From Tsukamurella pulmonis (GTDB taxonomy: Bacteria > Actinomycetota > Actinomycetes > Mycobacteriales > Mycobacteriaceae): a stretch of 64,000 nt of DNA. This document shows positions 1 through 7,967 of this stretch, in pieces. Made by a program: the position numbers and the translations under genes. Each line of letters begins with the position of its first letter. Within the stretch, counting starts at the first letter, position 1. The notes beneath the pieces were generated by a model. It saw only the letters and a list, made by a program, of their open reading frames with translations. It was not told the DNA's origin and did not search any database. The stretch lies in assembly GCF_900103175.1 (NCBI RefSeq), contig NZ_FNLF01000002.1, positions 4,416,136-4,480,135 on the forward strand, given 5' to 3'.

Positions 1-213
1 CACCGCGCCGACGACGAGCCGGATCCGCGGGTCGAGCATCTCGGTCAGCGGGGTGACGGCGGTGCCACTACCGGCGATGTGCTCGTGCAGCCGCACCCGC
101 TCGACGAACTCCGCCCTCGGGTTCACGACGGTCACCTCCGCGTCCGCCTTCTTCACCAGCCGGTTCGCGGCGATGGTGCCCGCGTAGCCCGCGCCGATCA
201 CGACGACCTTCAT
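1..213 (-). CDS. FAD/NAD(P)-dependent oxidoreductase, N-terminal part (runs off the window)
   Basis: Only the first 71 codons are present; the gene continues beyond base 1. The N-terminus is a Rossmann dinucleotide-binding loop, VVVIGAGYAGTIAANRL (residues 3-19, GxGxxG type), followed by an acidic strand end and RAEFVERVRLHEHIAG. This is typical of NADH-dehydrogenase-like FAD oxidoreductases (Pyr_redox_2 fold). The ATG at 213 is preceded by a strong CAGGAGGA ribosome site about 7 nt upstream. The large hairpin at 287-356 separates it from the ABC exporter genes, so it is probably a separate transcription unit. Substrate and electron acceptor cannot be read from this fragment. Confidence 0.8.
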   Translation of the reverse strand, partial: MKVVVIGAGYAGTIAANRLVKKADAEVTVVNPRAEFVERVRLHEHIAGSGTAVTPLTEMLDPRIRLVVGAV

Positions 214-286
214 GATTGTGTCCTCCTGCGTTGACCAACTCTTCCGCACACAGGACACCGGCCGCCACCGATCTGTGACACGCCTT

Positions 287-356
287 CCGAAATTCGGGTT
301 CTGCGGGGCTCCGCGGTCGGATCCTGTCGCGGAGCCCCGCAGAGCCCGAATTTCGG
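287..356. terminator. 29-bp stem hairpin between the ABC permease and the oxidoreductase
   Basis: Arms at 287-315 and 328-356 pair over 29 bp with one G-T wobble and a 12-nt loop. The element starts 7 nt past the permease stop codon (on the minus strand). There is no T-run after it. It is far longer than an ordinary intrinsic terminator, so it could also be a dispersed palindromic repeat or an mRNA-stabilising structure. Confidence 0.7.
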
Positions 357-363
357 GAGGCGC

Positions 364-2937
364 TCAGCCCTCGGCGATCGCCGCCAGCGGGGGCGTGCGG
401 GCGGCGCGGATCGCCGGCAGGATGGCCGCGCCGACGCCGACGAACGCGGACGCCACCAGCATCACCACCACCGTGGACCAGGGCACCACCACGGAGCCGA
501 GGCCCTCGTCGCGCAGGGCGTGCACGAGCGAGACACCCAGCAGCACGCCGAGCACCAGTCCCAGCGCCGCGCCGAAGACCGCGATGAGCATGGACTCGAG
601 GTAGATCGAGCGGCGCACCTGCGAGCGGATCAGGCCGATGGCGCGGAGCATGCCGATCTCGCGCCGCCGCTCCACCACCGAGAGTGCGAGCGTGTTGACG
701 ATGCCGAGGATCGCGATCACCACCGCGAGGCCGAGCAGCCCGTAGAGCACGCCCATCAGGGCCGTGATCGCCTGTCCCGCTTGGTCCTTGAGATCGTCCT
801 GGTCGTCGACGTTGACCACCAGCAGCGGCTTGACCGCCTCCCGCAGCCGCTCCTTGAGATCGGCGACCGCGGTCCCGTCGGCGGCGTTGATGAACACCGA
901 CTGCGGGGTGACCAGCGGGGCGGTGGCGCCGCTCGCGGGCGGGTAGAGCGCGTTCATGTCGGCCGCCGTGATCACCGGCCCGGACAGCGAGCCGCCGTCC
1001 GTCGAGTAGATGCCGGTCACCGTGAGCGGGGTCTTCGCGGAGCCGACCGCGGACACCGGTTCGACGGGCGAGCCCACCTCCCAGCCGCGTTCGCGCGCGG
1101 TGCGGTCGTCGACCAGCATCCCGCCGGGCCGCAGCGTCAGCTCGCCGGAGGTGCGGGTGAGGTTGAACGCCGCGGTGACGTCGCCGTCGACGCCGAGCGC
1201 CGAGAGCCGATCGCCGCCCACCCGCACCGGGACGCCGTAGAGGATGGTCTTGGCGCCGATGCCCGGCACGTCCTCGATCGCCGTGAGCGCCGCGGGCGGC
1301 ATGCCCAGCGACGGCGCCTGCAGCAGCAGGTCCGAGCGGATGCCCTTGTCGACCTGGGCGTCGATCGACTTCTGCATGGACGCGCCGAGCGTGCCGATGA
1401 CGCCGACCAGCGCGACACCGATCACCAGCGCGAACGCCGTGGCGGTGGTGCGCTGCGGGTTGCGCATCACGTTGGTGCGGCCCAGCCGGCCGGCCGGGCC
1501 GAAGGGCGCGGCGATGACCTTGCCGATGCCGCCGAGCAGCGGCGCCACCAGCGCCGGGCCGCCGATCACGATCGCGAGGATGAGGCCGAAGCCGGCGACG
1601 CCGACCTCGATCGCCGCGGTGGAGCCGACCTCGGTGGTGGCCACGAAGAGCAGCGCCAGGGAGCACAACAGCAGGCCCGCGCCGATCGCGCCGCGCACCA
1701 TCACCGACTGCGCCGAGCCGCCGTCCTGCGCGCGCATGGCCGCGACGGGCGGCACGCGCGAGGCCCGCACCGCGGGAATCAGCGCCGAGATCACCGTGAC
1801 CACGGTGCCCACCACCATCACGGTGATCACCACGGACGGGCTGACGGCGAGGCCCCCGTCGGGGAAGCCCGCGCCCGCGGCCGTGACACCGGCCCGCAGC
1901 AGCACCGCGAGGCCGATGCCGACGGCGAGGCCGAGCGCGCTGCCGACCACACCCACGACGAGCGCCTCCAGCACCACCGAGTTGCGCACCTGGCCGCGGC
2001 CGGCGCCGATCGCGCGCAGCAGCGCGAGCTCGGAGAGCCGCTGCGCGACGAGCATCGAGAAGGTGTTGTAGATGATGAAGACGCCCACCAGCAGCCCGAT
2101 CAGGCCGAAGGCGACGAGGAAGTAGTTCAGGAAGCTCAGGCCCTGGTTGATCGTGTCCTCGAACTCCTGCCGGACCTCGTCGCCGGTCTGCACGTTCAGG
2201 TCCGGGAGCCGCTCGGCGAGGGCGGTGCGCAGTTGCTCCGGCGACGTACCGGACGCGGCGCCCACCTCGAGGTACGGGGCGGTGGCACCGTCGCCGAAGA
2301 GCTTCTGGGCCTCGTCCTTCGCGAACAGCGCACCCAGGTAGCCGCCGGAGTCGGTGGAGACCGTGTAGACGCCGACCACCGTGACGTCCACCGGCCCGGG
2401 CGAATGCGGCGCGACGATGGTGGTCTTCGCGCCCACCGGCAGCTTCAGCCGCTCAGAGGCGGATTCGTTGAGCACCATCTCGTTCGGGCCCGACGGTGCC
2501 CGCCCGGCGGTGATCTTCAGGCCCTCGGGGTCGAGGTTCTCGCCCGGCGGCAGGTACGCGCCGCCCACCTGGGGCGCGCCGGTGGGCGAGACGACCTCGC
2601 CGTCGCCGTCGCGCAGGGCGATGGTGCCCGTGATCGCGGGGACCACCACGCGCACGCCCGGCACCGACCGCACCTGGTCGGCCACCGAGAGCGGCACGCC
2701 CGGCCCCGACGGACCGAATCCGCCCTGCCCCTGGGCGTTCTCGGGCGAGATCCGCGCGTCCACGCCGACGGCGATCTTGTCGGAGATCCCGTCGAAGGCC
2801 TTCGACAGCGTGCCGGTGAAGACCATCGAGCCGGCGATGAAGGAGGTGCCGAGCAGCACGGAGAGCACCGTCAGGACGAGGCGCCCCTTGTGCGCCAAGA
2901 GGTTCCGCAGCGCCACCCGGCGCATCGGGTTCGCCAT
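364..2937 (-). CDS. ABC transporter permease, FtsX/MacB family (857 aa)
   Basis: Integral membrane permease of a type VII (MacB/LolCDE-like) ABC exporter. These systems drive lipids, lipoproteins or peptides outward from the membrane rather than forming a channel. The protein opens with [19 protein letters not shown], then a transmembrane segment (about residues 20-40) and a large extracytoplasmic domain. It then has a first FtsX three-helix block (from about residue 270, around FLVAFGLIGLLVGVFIIYNT), a short central membrane pair, a second extracytoplasmic domain and a second FtsX block at the C-terminus. This is the duplicated 8-10 helix layout common in actinobacteria. The ATG at 2937 shares one base with the TGA of the ATPase gene, so the two are translationally coupled. 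The cargo is unknown. Confidence 0.93.
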   Translation of the reverse strand: MANPMRRVALRNLLAHKGRLVLTVLSVLLGTSFIAGSMVFTGTLSKAFDGISDKIAVGVDARISPENAQGQGGFGPSGPGVPLSVADQVRSVPGVRVVVPAITGTIALRDGDGEVVSPTGAPQVGGAYLPPGENLDPEGLKITAGRAPSGPNEMVLNESASERLKLPVGAKTTIVAPHSPGPVDVTVVGVYTVSTDSGGYLGALFAKDEAQKLFGDGATAPYLEVGAASGTSPEQLRTALAERLPDLNVQTGDEVRQEFEDTINQGLSFLNYFLVAFGLIGLLVGVFIIYNTFSMLVAQRLSELALLRAIGAGRGQVRNSVVLEALVVGVVGSALGLAVGIGLAVLLRAGVTAAGAGFPDGGLAVSPSVVITVMVVGTVVTVISALIPAVRASRVPPVAAMRAQDGGSAQSVMVRGAIGAGLLLCSLALLFVATTEVGSTAAIEVGVAGFGLILAIVIGGPALVAPLLGGIGKVIAAPFGPAGRLGRTNVMRNPQRTTATAFALVIGVALVGVIGTLGASMQKSIDAQVDKGIRSDLLLQAPSLGMPPAALTAIEDVPGIGAKTILYGVPVRVGGDRLSALGVDGDVTAAFNLTRTSGELTLRPGGMLVDDRTARERGWEVGSPVEPVSAVGSAKTPLTVTGIYSTDGGSLSGPVITAADMNALYPPASGATAPLVTPQSVFINAADGTAVADLKERLREAVKPLLVVNVDDQDDLKDQAGQAITALMGVLYGLLGLAVVIAILGIVNTLALSVVERRREIGMLRAIGLIRSQVRRSIYLESMLIAVFGAALGLVLGVLLGVSLVHALRDEGLGSVVVPWSTVVVMLVASAFVGVGAAILPAIRAARTPPLAAIAEG

Positions 2938-3707
2938 CAGCGGGCGACGAGCTCGTCGAGGTGGATCATCTTCTCCAGCACCCGCTCCGCCGTCGGGCGG
3001 CGCATCTCGTCGACGATGCGGCCGTCGGCGAGGAAGACCACCCGGTCGGCGTAGGAGGCGGCGCGCGGATCGTGCGTGACGATCACGACGGTCTGGTGGT
3101 AGTCGTCCACCGCGGCGCGCAGGATGGAGAGCACCTCGGCACCGGAGCGCGAATCGAGGTTGCCCGTGGGCTCGTCGCCGAAGATGATCTCGGGTCGCCC
3201 GACCAGGGCGCGGGCGCAGGCCACGCGCTGCTGCTGCCCGCCGGAGAGCTCCGTGGGGCGGTGGCCCAGCCGCGGTCGCAGCCCCAGCCGGTCGACCACG
3301 GTGTCGAGCCACTGCTGATCGGGCTTGCGCCCGGCGATGTCGAGCGGCAGCGTGATGTTCTCGATGGCCGTGAGGGTGGGCACGAGGTTGAAGCTCTGGA
3401 AGACGAAGCCGATGCGGTCGCGCCGCAGCTGCGTGATCTCCTTGTCGCTCAGCGAGGTCAGCTCCGTGCCGCCCACCTGGACCGACCCGCCCGAGGCCGC
3501 GTCGAGCCCCGCGAGGCAGTGCATCAGCGTGGACTTGCCCGAGCCCGACGGGCCCATGATCGCGGTGAACTCCCCCGCCCGGAAGTCGACGGTGACGCCG
3601 GCGAGCGCGTGCACCACGCTCTCGCCCTCGCCGTAGACCTTCGTGACCTCGACGGCGCGCGCGGCGACCGTCGCGGGGATTGCCGGAGCGGCCGGAGTCT
3701 GTGTCAT
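2937..3707 (-). CDS. ABC transporter ATP-binding protein, MacB/LolD type (256 aa)
   Basis: ATPase partner of the permease encoded directly downstream. It has a Walker [10 protein letters not shown] (residues 52-60), a Q-loop in [14 protein letters not shown], the signature LSGGQQQR, a Walker [13 protein letters not shown] with the E-P-T-G-N-L-D pattern typical of the LolD/MacB branch, and an H-loop in [10 protein letters not shown]. The ATG at 3707 was chosen because the conserved fold starts about 20 residues after it; the longer upstream extension in this frame is low complexity. Its TGA overlaps the permease ATG by one base. The divergent gene at 3813 leaves a roughly 105-bp intergenic region for promoters. 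Confidence 0.93.
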   Translation of the reverse strand: MTQTPAAPAIPATVAARAVEVTKVYGEGESVVHALAGVTVDFRAGEFTAIMGPSGSGKSTLMHCLAGLDAASGGSVQVGGTELTSLSDKEITQLRRDRIGFVFQSFNLVPTLTAIENITLPLDIAGRKPDQQWLDTVVDRLGLRPRLGHRPTELSGGQQQRVACARALVGRPEIIFGDEPTGNLDSRSGAEVLSILRAAVDDYHQTVVIVTHDPRAASYADRVVFLADGRIVDEMRRPTAERVLEKMIHLDELVAR

Positions 3708-3812
3708 GCAGTCGAGAATGCCAGAATCTCGCCACCTGCGGCATCGGGGCGATCCCCGTCGCCGAAACGGACACCCCGGATGGGTTCGGGCGGGATCGGT
3801 CAGAATGGACCG

Positions 3813-4295
3813 ATGCGCCTCGAACCTCGGATCCTCACGCAACTGGCGGGCGTGCTCGACCTGCGCGACGGCAAGTTCTTCGGCAGCTGCTTCGGGCACC
3901 GCGTCCCCGACGACCTGCTGGCCGCCGTCACGGTGCACGGCGCCGCGACCAACCGTGCGACGGCGGGCTTCGCGTCACCGTCGCGCGCGCAGACCGCGAT
4001 GCCGGTGGAGCTCGAGCACTGGGACGCCCGTCCCGACGACGACGGCGAGTGGGACACGGTGCTGCACACCCAGCTGTGCGTGGACACGTCCGGCTCGGTC
4101 GAATGGTTCTCGCCCGGACCCGACGGCCCCGGCCCGGTGCTCGAATTCCCCATGGCCCGCGGCTTCTACGAGGTGGAGGCCGCCGCCCGGCACGCCGGCG
4201 AGGGCGAGGACGTGTGGCGGCTGCGGTTCTGGTCGTCGCCCGAGTACGGCCCCGATCTGGCCGAGATCCGCGAGATCGCCCTCCTCGCGCGCTGA
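3813..4295 (+). CDS. conserved hypothetical protein (160 aa)
   Basis: I do not recognise the family. The protein is soluble and acidic, without signal peptide or membrane segments. It is rich in Trp and Asp and has a central stretch around CVDTSGSVEWFSPGPDG. The ATG at 3813 lies 6 nt after a CAGAAT hexamer (3801-3806) and has no Shine-Dalgarno sequence, consistent with a leaderless transcript. A 7-bp hairpin (4316-4333) separates it from the EccA-like gene downstream. It may share that gene's transcript, but nothing in the sequence proves a functional link. Confidence 0.75.
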   Translation: MRLEPRILTQLAGVLDLRDGKFFGSCFGHRVPDDLLAAVTVHGAATNRATAGFASPSRAQTAMPVELEHWDARPDDDGEWDTVLHTQLCVDTSGSVEWFSPGPDGPGPVLEFPMARGFYEVEAAARHAGEGEDVWRLRFWSSPEYGPDLAEIREIALLAR

Positions 4296-4315
4296 GCGCC
4301 GCTACGGTGGTCGCT

Positions 4316-4333
4316 GAGGATCGGGGGATCCTC
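4316..4333 (+). terminator. small hairpin between the hypothetical gene and the EccA-like gene
   Basis: GAGGATC, four G, GATCCTC: a perfect 7-bp stem with a 4-nt loop. It starts 20 nt after the stop of the 160-aa gene and ends 18 nt before the EccA-like start codon. There is no T-tract, so it may be a weak terminator or a structure in the leader. Confidence 0.4.
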
Positions 4334-4351
4334 GTCGTCCGGGGGGATGAA

Positions 4352-6031
4352 ATGACCACTTCCGCGTTGCAGGCCCTGCAGGCCTTCCGCGCCGGCGTCG
4401 CCGCGCTCGGCATCGGGATCGGCGAGTTCGAGGCGATGCCGCGCGACACCGCGCTGGCCCGGCGCGCCTTCGAGGCCGCCACCGCCGCCGATCCGGCCAT
4501 GGCCGACGCCTGGATGGGCCGCGCCGCCGCCGGGGAGAACACCGCCGAGGTGCTCGCCGCGCTGCACCGTCACGCCGACGCGATCGGCGCCGTCGCGCGC
4601 CGCGTCGGCCTCGCGCCGGGCGCGCTGAGCTCCGTCTTCGCCACCGGCCTGTACGTCGACCATCCGCTGCGCGACCCCGTCACCGCGCACGCCGCCTACG
4701 CCGCCCGCCTGCTGGCCGACGGTGCGCCGGAGGAGGCCGAGCGCGTCCTCGACGCCGCGCCGCAGTGCCCCGTCGAGCGGTACCAGCGCGCCGTCACCGC
4801 CGCCCGCACCCGACGGTGGCAGGACGCCCTGACCGCGCTCGACGGGCACGCGAGCTGGGACGACGCCGTGCTCGCCGCCGCGGCCGCCACCATCGCCGGA
4901 TCGGCCGCCGCGCAGCTGGGCCGCTTCGCCGAGGCCACGCGCCTGCTGACCGGCGCGGCCGAGGGCCCGGTGCCCGGCGCTGCCGCCGCCGCCCGCTACT
5001 GCCACGCGCTGGTGCTGCGCGAACAGGGCGACGAGGAGCGCGCCCGCGAGCTGCTGGAACGGGCGGCACCGTCCTACCCGCCGGCCGAGGCGGCGCTGCG
5101 CGACCCGAGCCACCGCCTCGTGCTCGACGCGCCGGACGCGCCCGACTCCACCGCGGAGACGACCGACGCCGCCGAGGACCTGCTCGCCGCGGCCGCCGAG
5201 GAACTGGAGCGGCAGGTGGGGTTGCGGGAGGTCAAGGAGCAGGTCACGCGCCTGCGGACCACGATGCAGCTGGCCAAGGTGCGCGCCGACCGCGGGCTCA
5301 GCAGCGGCAGCCGCTCCCTGCACCTCGCCTTCACCGGCCCGCCCGGCACCGGCAAGACGACGGTGGCGCGCATCGTCGCGCGGATGTACCGCGGCCTGGG
5401 ACTGCTGGCGACCGACACCGTCGTCGAGTGCTCCCGGCGCGATCTGGTGGGCCAGTACCTGGGCGCCACCGCCCAGAAGACCAGCGCGGTGATCGATTCC
5501 GCGCTCGACGGGGTGCTGTTCATCGACGAGGCCTACACGCTGGTGCAGGAGGGCCTGACGGGCGGCGACGCGTTCGGGCAGGAGGCGATCGACACGCTGC
5601 TCGCCCGGATGGAGAACGACCGGGACCGGCTCGTGGTGATCGTCGCCGGCTACGACGCCGAGATCGACCGCTTCCTCGGTTCCAACGAGGGCCTGGCCTC
5701 GCGGTTCGCGCGCCGCATCCGGTTCCCCGGCTACAGCCCGGGCGAGCTCGCCGAGATCGGCGCCGCGATGGCCCGCTCCCGCGACGCGCTGCTCACGGGC
5801 GCGGCGGCGGAGGTGCTGGAGGCCTCCTGCGCCGGCATCGTCGACCGGCTGGACCGGCTCGGCAACGGCCGCTTCGTGCGCAACGTCATCGAGGCGGCGG
5901 AGGAGGAGCGCGAGCTGCGGCTCGCCGATTCCGGCCTCGACCTGGCCGACGTCGACGAATCCGTGCTCATGCGGATCGAGGCGGCCGACATGGCGCGGGC
6001 GCTCGACGGGGTGCTCGGGGCGGCGGTGTAG
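4352..6031 (+). CDS. EccA-like AAA+ ATPase of the CbxX/CfqX family (559 aa)
   Basis: Type VII secretion EccA proteins pair an N-terminal TPR-like helical domain with a C-terminal CbxX/CfqX AAA+ domain. This protein has that layout. Residues 1 to about 270 are Ala-rich helical repeats. The AAA+ part has Walker A GPPGTGKTT (about residue 330), Walker B VLFIDEAYT (about 387), a sensor-1 VIVAGY and arginine-finger region SRFARRIRF (about 449). The 559-aa length is close to mycobacterial EccA (about 570-620). The start is ATG 4352, preceded by a G-rich stretch. No esxAB, eccB, eccC or PE/PPE genes are adjacent, so the ESX assignment rests on family resemblance alone. The gene is convergent with the next one, with 2 nt between stop codons. 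Confidence 0.8.
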   Translation: MTTSALQALQAFRAGVAALGIGIGEFEAMPRDTALARRAFEAATAADPAMADAWMGRAAAGENTAEVLAALHRHADAIGAVARRVGLAPGALSSVFATGLYVDHPLRDPVTAHAAYAARLLADGAPEEAERVLDAAPQCPVERYQRAVTAARTRRWQDALTALDGHASWDDAVLAAAAATIAGSAAAQLGRFAEATRLLTGAAEGPVPGAAAAARYCHALVLREQGDEERARELLERAAPSYPPAEAALRDPSHRLVLDAPDAPDSTAETTDAAEDLLAAAAEELERQVGLREVKEQVTRLRTTMQLAKVRADRGLSSGSRSLHLAFTGPPGTGKTTVARIVARMYRGLGLLATDTVVECSRRDLVGQYLGATAQKTSAVIDSALDGVLFIDEAYTLVQEGLTGGDAFGQEAIDTLLARMENDRDRLVVIVAGYDAEIDRFLGSNEGLASRFARRIRFPGYSPGELAEIGAAMARSRDALLTGAAAEVLEASCAGIVDRLDRLGNGRFVRNVIEAAEEERELRLADSGLDLADVDESVLMRIEAADMARALDGVLGAAV

Positions 6032-6033
6032 CC

Positions 6034-6564
6034 CTAGATCGAGGCGGCCACGTTCGCGGCGTAGGCGTCGCTGTTCGACGGGCCCGTACCGGTCATCATC
6101 ACCTCGTCGGCCAGCCGGTCGGCGGCCTCGAAGTCGATGCCCGTCTCGCGCTGGCTGTGCACCAGGAAGATCTCCCCGCCCAGGCAGGGCCGCTCGTTCG
6201 CGTAGACCATGCACTCGACGACGATGAGGTCGGTCTCCGCCTTGACGATGTGCGAGGCGAGCCGCACGCCGAGGCTGAGCACGTCGCCCACGTGCAGCGG
6301 GTGCAGGTAGCTGAAGGACTGCCCGGCGTGCATGATCGCGGCCAGGTTGCACCCGGGGATCGCCTTGCCCACGACGGCCGACGCGGCCTGCAGCATGGGG
6401 GCGCCGAGCATCGTGGCGGGGACCGCCACGTCGGCGGGGATCTGGCGGCTGGTCGCGTAGGGCACGTGCCAGTTGCGAGTAGCGCGGGCGAAGGACCGGA
6501 CCGATTCGGCGCCGATCTCGTAAGCGTTGGGGAACCACAATTCCCAGTCGTCGGCGACGGCCAC
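6034..6564 (-). CDS. MaoC/HadA-like (FAS1-like dehydratase domain) hot-dog protein (176 aa)
   Basis: A single hot-dog fold protein resembling the non-catalytic HadA/HadC-type subunit or the N-terminal half of MaoC dehydratases. The hallmarks are an early tyrosine-containing YEIGAESVRSFARAT segment, then AIMHAGQSFSYLHPLHVGD and a VECMVYANERPCLGGEIFLV strand. The catalytic Asp/His pair of hydratase 2 motifs is not evident, so an active partner would be needed for hydratase activity. I chose GTG 6564 because GAGGAG sits 5 nt upstream. A GTG at 6570 is in frame but directly abuts that ribosome site. No hadB partner is next to it. Confidence 0.75.
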   Translation of the reverse strand: MAVADDWELWFPNAYEIGAESVRSFARATRNWHVPYATSRQIPADVAVPATMLGAPMLQAASAVVGKAIPGCNLAAIMHAGQSFSYLHPLHVGDVLSLGVRLASHIVKAETDLIVVECMVYANERPCLGGEIFLVHSQRETGIDFEAADRLADEVMMTGTGPSNSDAYAANVAASI

Positions 6565-6716
6565 GGTCACTCCTCGAGGGCTCTTGCCCTCGTTCGACGA
6601 TTGAGGGACGTTTCAGGATAGCCGGTGCTCGCGTGCGATCCCAAACTCAACCCATCCCTGTGACAACACCGCATGTCACGCGGCCCACAGTCGATGACAG
6701 GACGCGCTCGGGCTAC

Positions 6717-6722
6717 TAGCGT
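6717..6722 (+). promoter_or_regulatory. -10 element (TAGCGT) for the monooxygenase, leaderless arrangement
   Basis: TAGCGT fits the actinobacterial TANNNT -10 consensus and ends 7 nt before the ATG at 6730. The same spacing recurs before genes at 36787, 37594, 41720 and 43169, so transcription probably starts at or very near the start codon. No convincing -35 element is seen. Confidence 0.45.
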
Positions 6723-6729
6723 CGGAGGC

Positions 6730-7881
6730 ATGTGGAGGTCGAACTCGCTGCGCGTCGCCGTCGTCGGCGCCGGGATCGGAGGCCTGGCCGCGGCCTCCGG
6801 ACTGCAGCGCGCCGGCGCCGAGGTGATCGTCCTCGAACAGGCCGCCCGCTTCCTCCCCCGCGGCTCGGGCCTGTCGCTGTTCGCGAACGGTTTCGCCGCC
6901 CTCCGTTCGCTCGGTCTCGAGGAGCGGGTGCGCGAGATCGTCGCCGACGGTCCGCCGTCCGTGCCGTACGGCACCTGGCGGCCCGACGGCACCCGGCTGG
7001 CGACCGTCTCCCCGGCCACCGTCGCCGCGCTGCGGGTCGTCGACCGCACCGAACTGCACCGGGCGCTGCTGCGGGGCCTCGCGCCCGACACCGTCCGGCC
7101 CGGGATCCGGGTCGAGGGGCTCAGCCGCGAGACGCTGGACCTGGGGCCGAGCGGGATCCTCGAGGACTGGCACGTGCTGATCGGCGCCGACGGCATCCGC
7201 AGCCGCGTGCGCGGCAGCCACGCCGGCGATCCGGGCGCCGCGTACTGCGGATACGGCGCCTGGCGCGGGATCACCGACACCCCCGTCGAGCTGCCCGACG
7301 CGGGCGAGACCCTGGGCCGGGGCGAGCGCTTCGGGTACAGCGCCCTGCGCGACGGGCGGGTGTACTGGTTCGCGGTGCGCCCCTCCCCCGACGACACCCC
7401 GCCCGAGCCCGAGGAGCTGGTGGAGCGCTACGGCGACTGGCGCGGGCCGATCCCGGAGATCCTCGCCGCGACCGATCCCCGGCGCATCGGCTACCAGCCG
7501 ATCGAGCGCCTCGCGCACCCGCTGCGCACCTACGCCCGGGGCCGCGCGGCGCTGGTGGGCGATGCCGCGCACGCCATGCCGCCCACCCTGGGGCAGGGCG
7601 CGAACCTCGCCCTCGAGGACGCTGCCGTGCTGGTCTCGCTGCTGCGCCCGCTGGCGCGCGACCCCGATCCGCGCGACATCCCGACGAAACTCGCCGCCTA
7701 CGACAAGGCCCGCCGGCCGCGGACCCAGTCCCTCGCGCGGCAGGCGTACCTGCTGGGCGCGGCGCTGCAGTGGCCGACGCCCGCCGTCGTCAGCGGCCGC
7801 GATCTCGCCATGCGCGCGGCGCCGAACCTGGCGACCGACCGGATCTTCCGGCGCGCCCAGCGCTGGTCGCCGCCCGACTGA
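6730..7881 (+). CDS. FAD-dependent monooxygenase, aromatic-ring hydroxylase family (383 aa)
   Basis: Class A flavoprotein monooxygenase (PHBH fold), using NAD(P)H and O2 to hydroxylate small, often aromatic substrates. The three diagnostic motifs are present: GxGxxG in VVGAGIGGLAAASGLQRAG near the N-terminus, the DG motif LIGADGIRSRVR mid-protein, and the GD motif ALVGDAAHAMPP followed by QGANLALEDAAVL. The length is normal for the family. ATG 6730 is preferred because the FAD-binding strand begins about 7 residues later and a -10-like TAGCGT lies 7 nt upstream. In-frame ATGs at 6673 and 6694 would add a basic extension. A strong terminator follows. The substrate is not inferable. Confidence 0.88.
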   Translation: MWRSNSLRVAVVGAGIGGLAAASGLQRAGAEVIVLEQAARFLPRGSGLSLFANGFAALRSLGLEERVREIVADGPPSVPYGTWRPDGTRLATVSPATVAALRVVDRTELHRALLRGLAPDTVRPGIRVEGLSRETLDLGPSGILEDWHVLIGADGIRSRVRGSHAGDPGAAYCGYGAWRGITDTPVELPDAGETLGRGERFGYSALRDGRVYWFAVRPSPDDTPPEPEELVERYGDWRGPIPEILAATDPRRIGYQPIERLAHPLRTYARGRAALVGDAAHAMPPTLGQGANLALEDAAVLVSLLRPLARDPDPRDIPTKLAAYDKARRPRTQSLARQAYLLGAALQWPTPAVVSGRDLAMRAAPNLATDRIFRRAQRWSPPD

Positions 7882-7916
7882 CGCGCCCCGGCCCGCGGCC
7901 GCGGACCGGGACGACG

Positions 7917-7953
7917 ACGGCGGCCGCCCCCGGAATCCGGGAGCGGCCGCCGT
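7917..7953. terminator. bidirectional hairpin between convergent monooxygenase and pckG
   Basis: Perfect 11-bp arms ACGGCGGCCGC (7917-7927) and GCGGCCGCCGT (7943-7953), with an inner CCCGG-AAT-CCGGG stem. It lies between two convergent stop codons, so it can serve both strands. Confidence 0.85.
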
Positions 7954-7967
7954 GTCGCGTCAGATGA

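Noticed and set aside
520-3054. Plus-strand frame of 844 codons opposite the ABC exporter
   Set aside because: His/Arg/Asp-rich shadow; no ribosome site or domain, while the minus strand is a clear FtsX permease.
4166-6538. Minus-strand frame of 790 codons covering the EccA-like gene
   Set aside because: The plus strand has Walker A/B and arginine-finger motifs; the minus frame is composition noise that also runs across the real MaoC-like gene.
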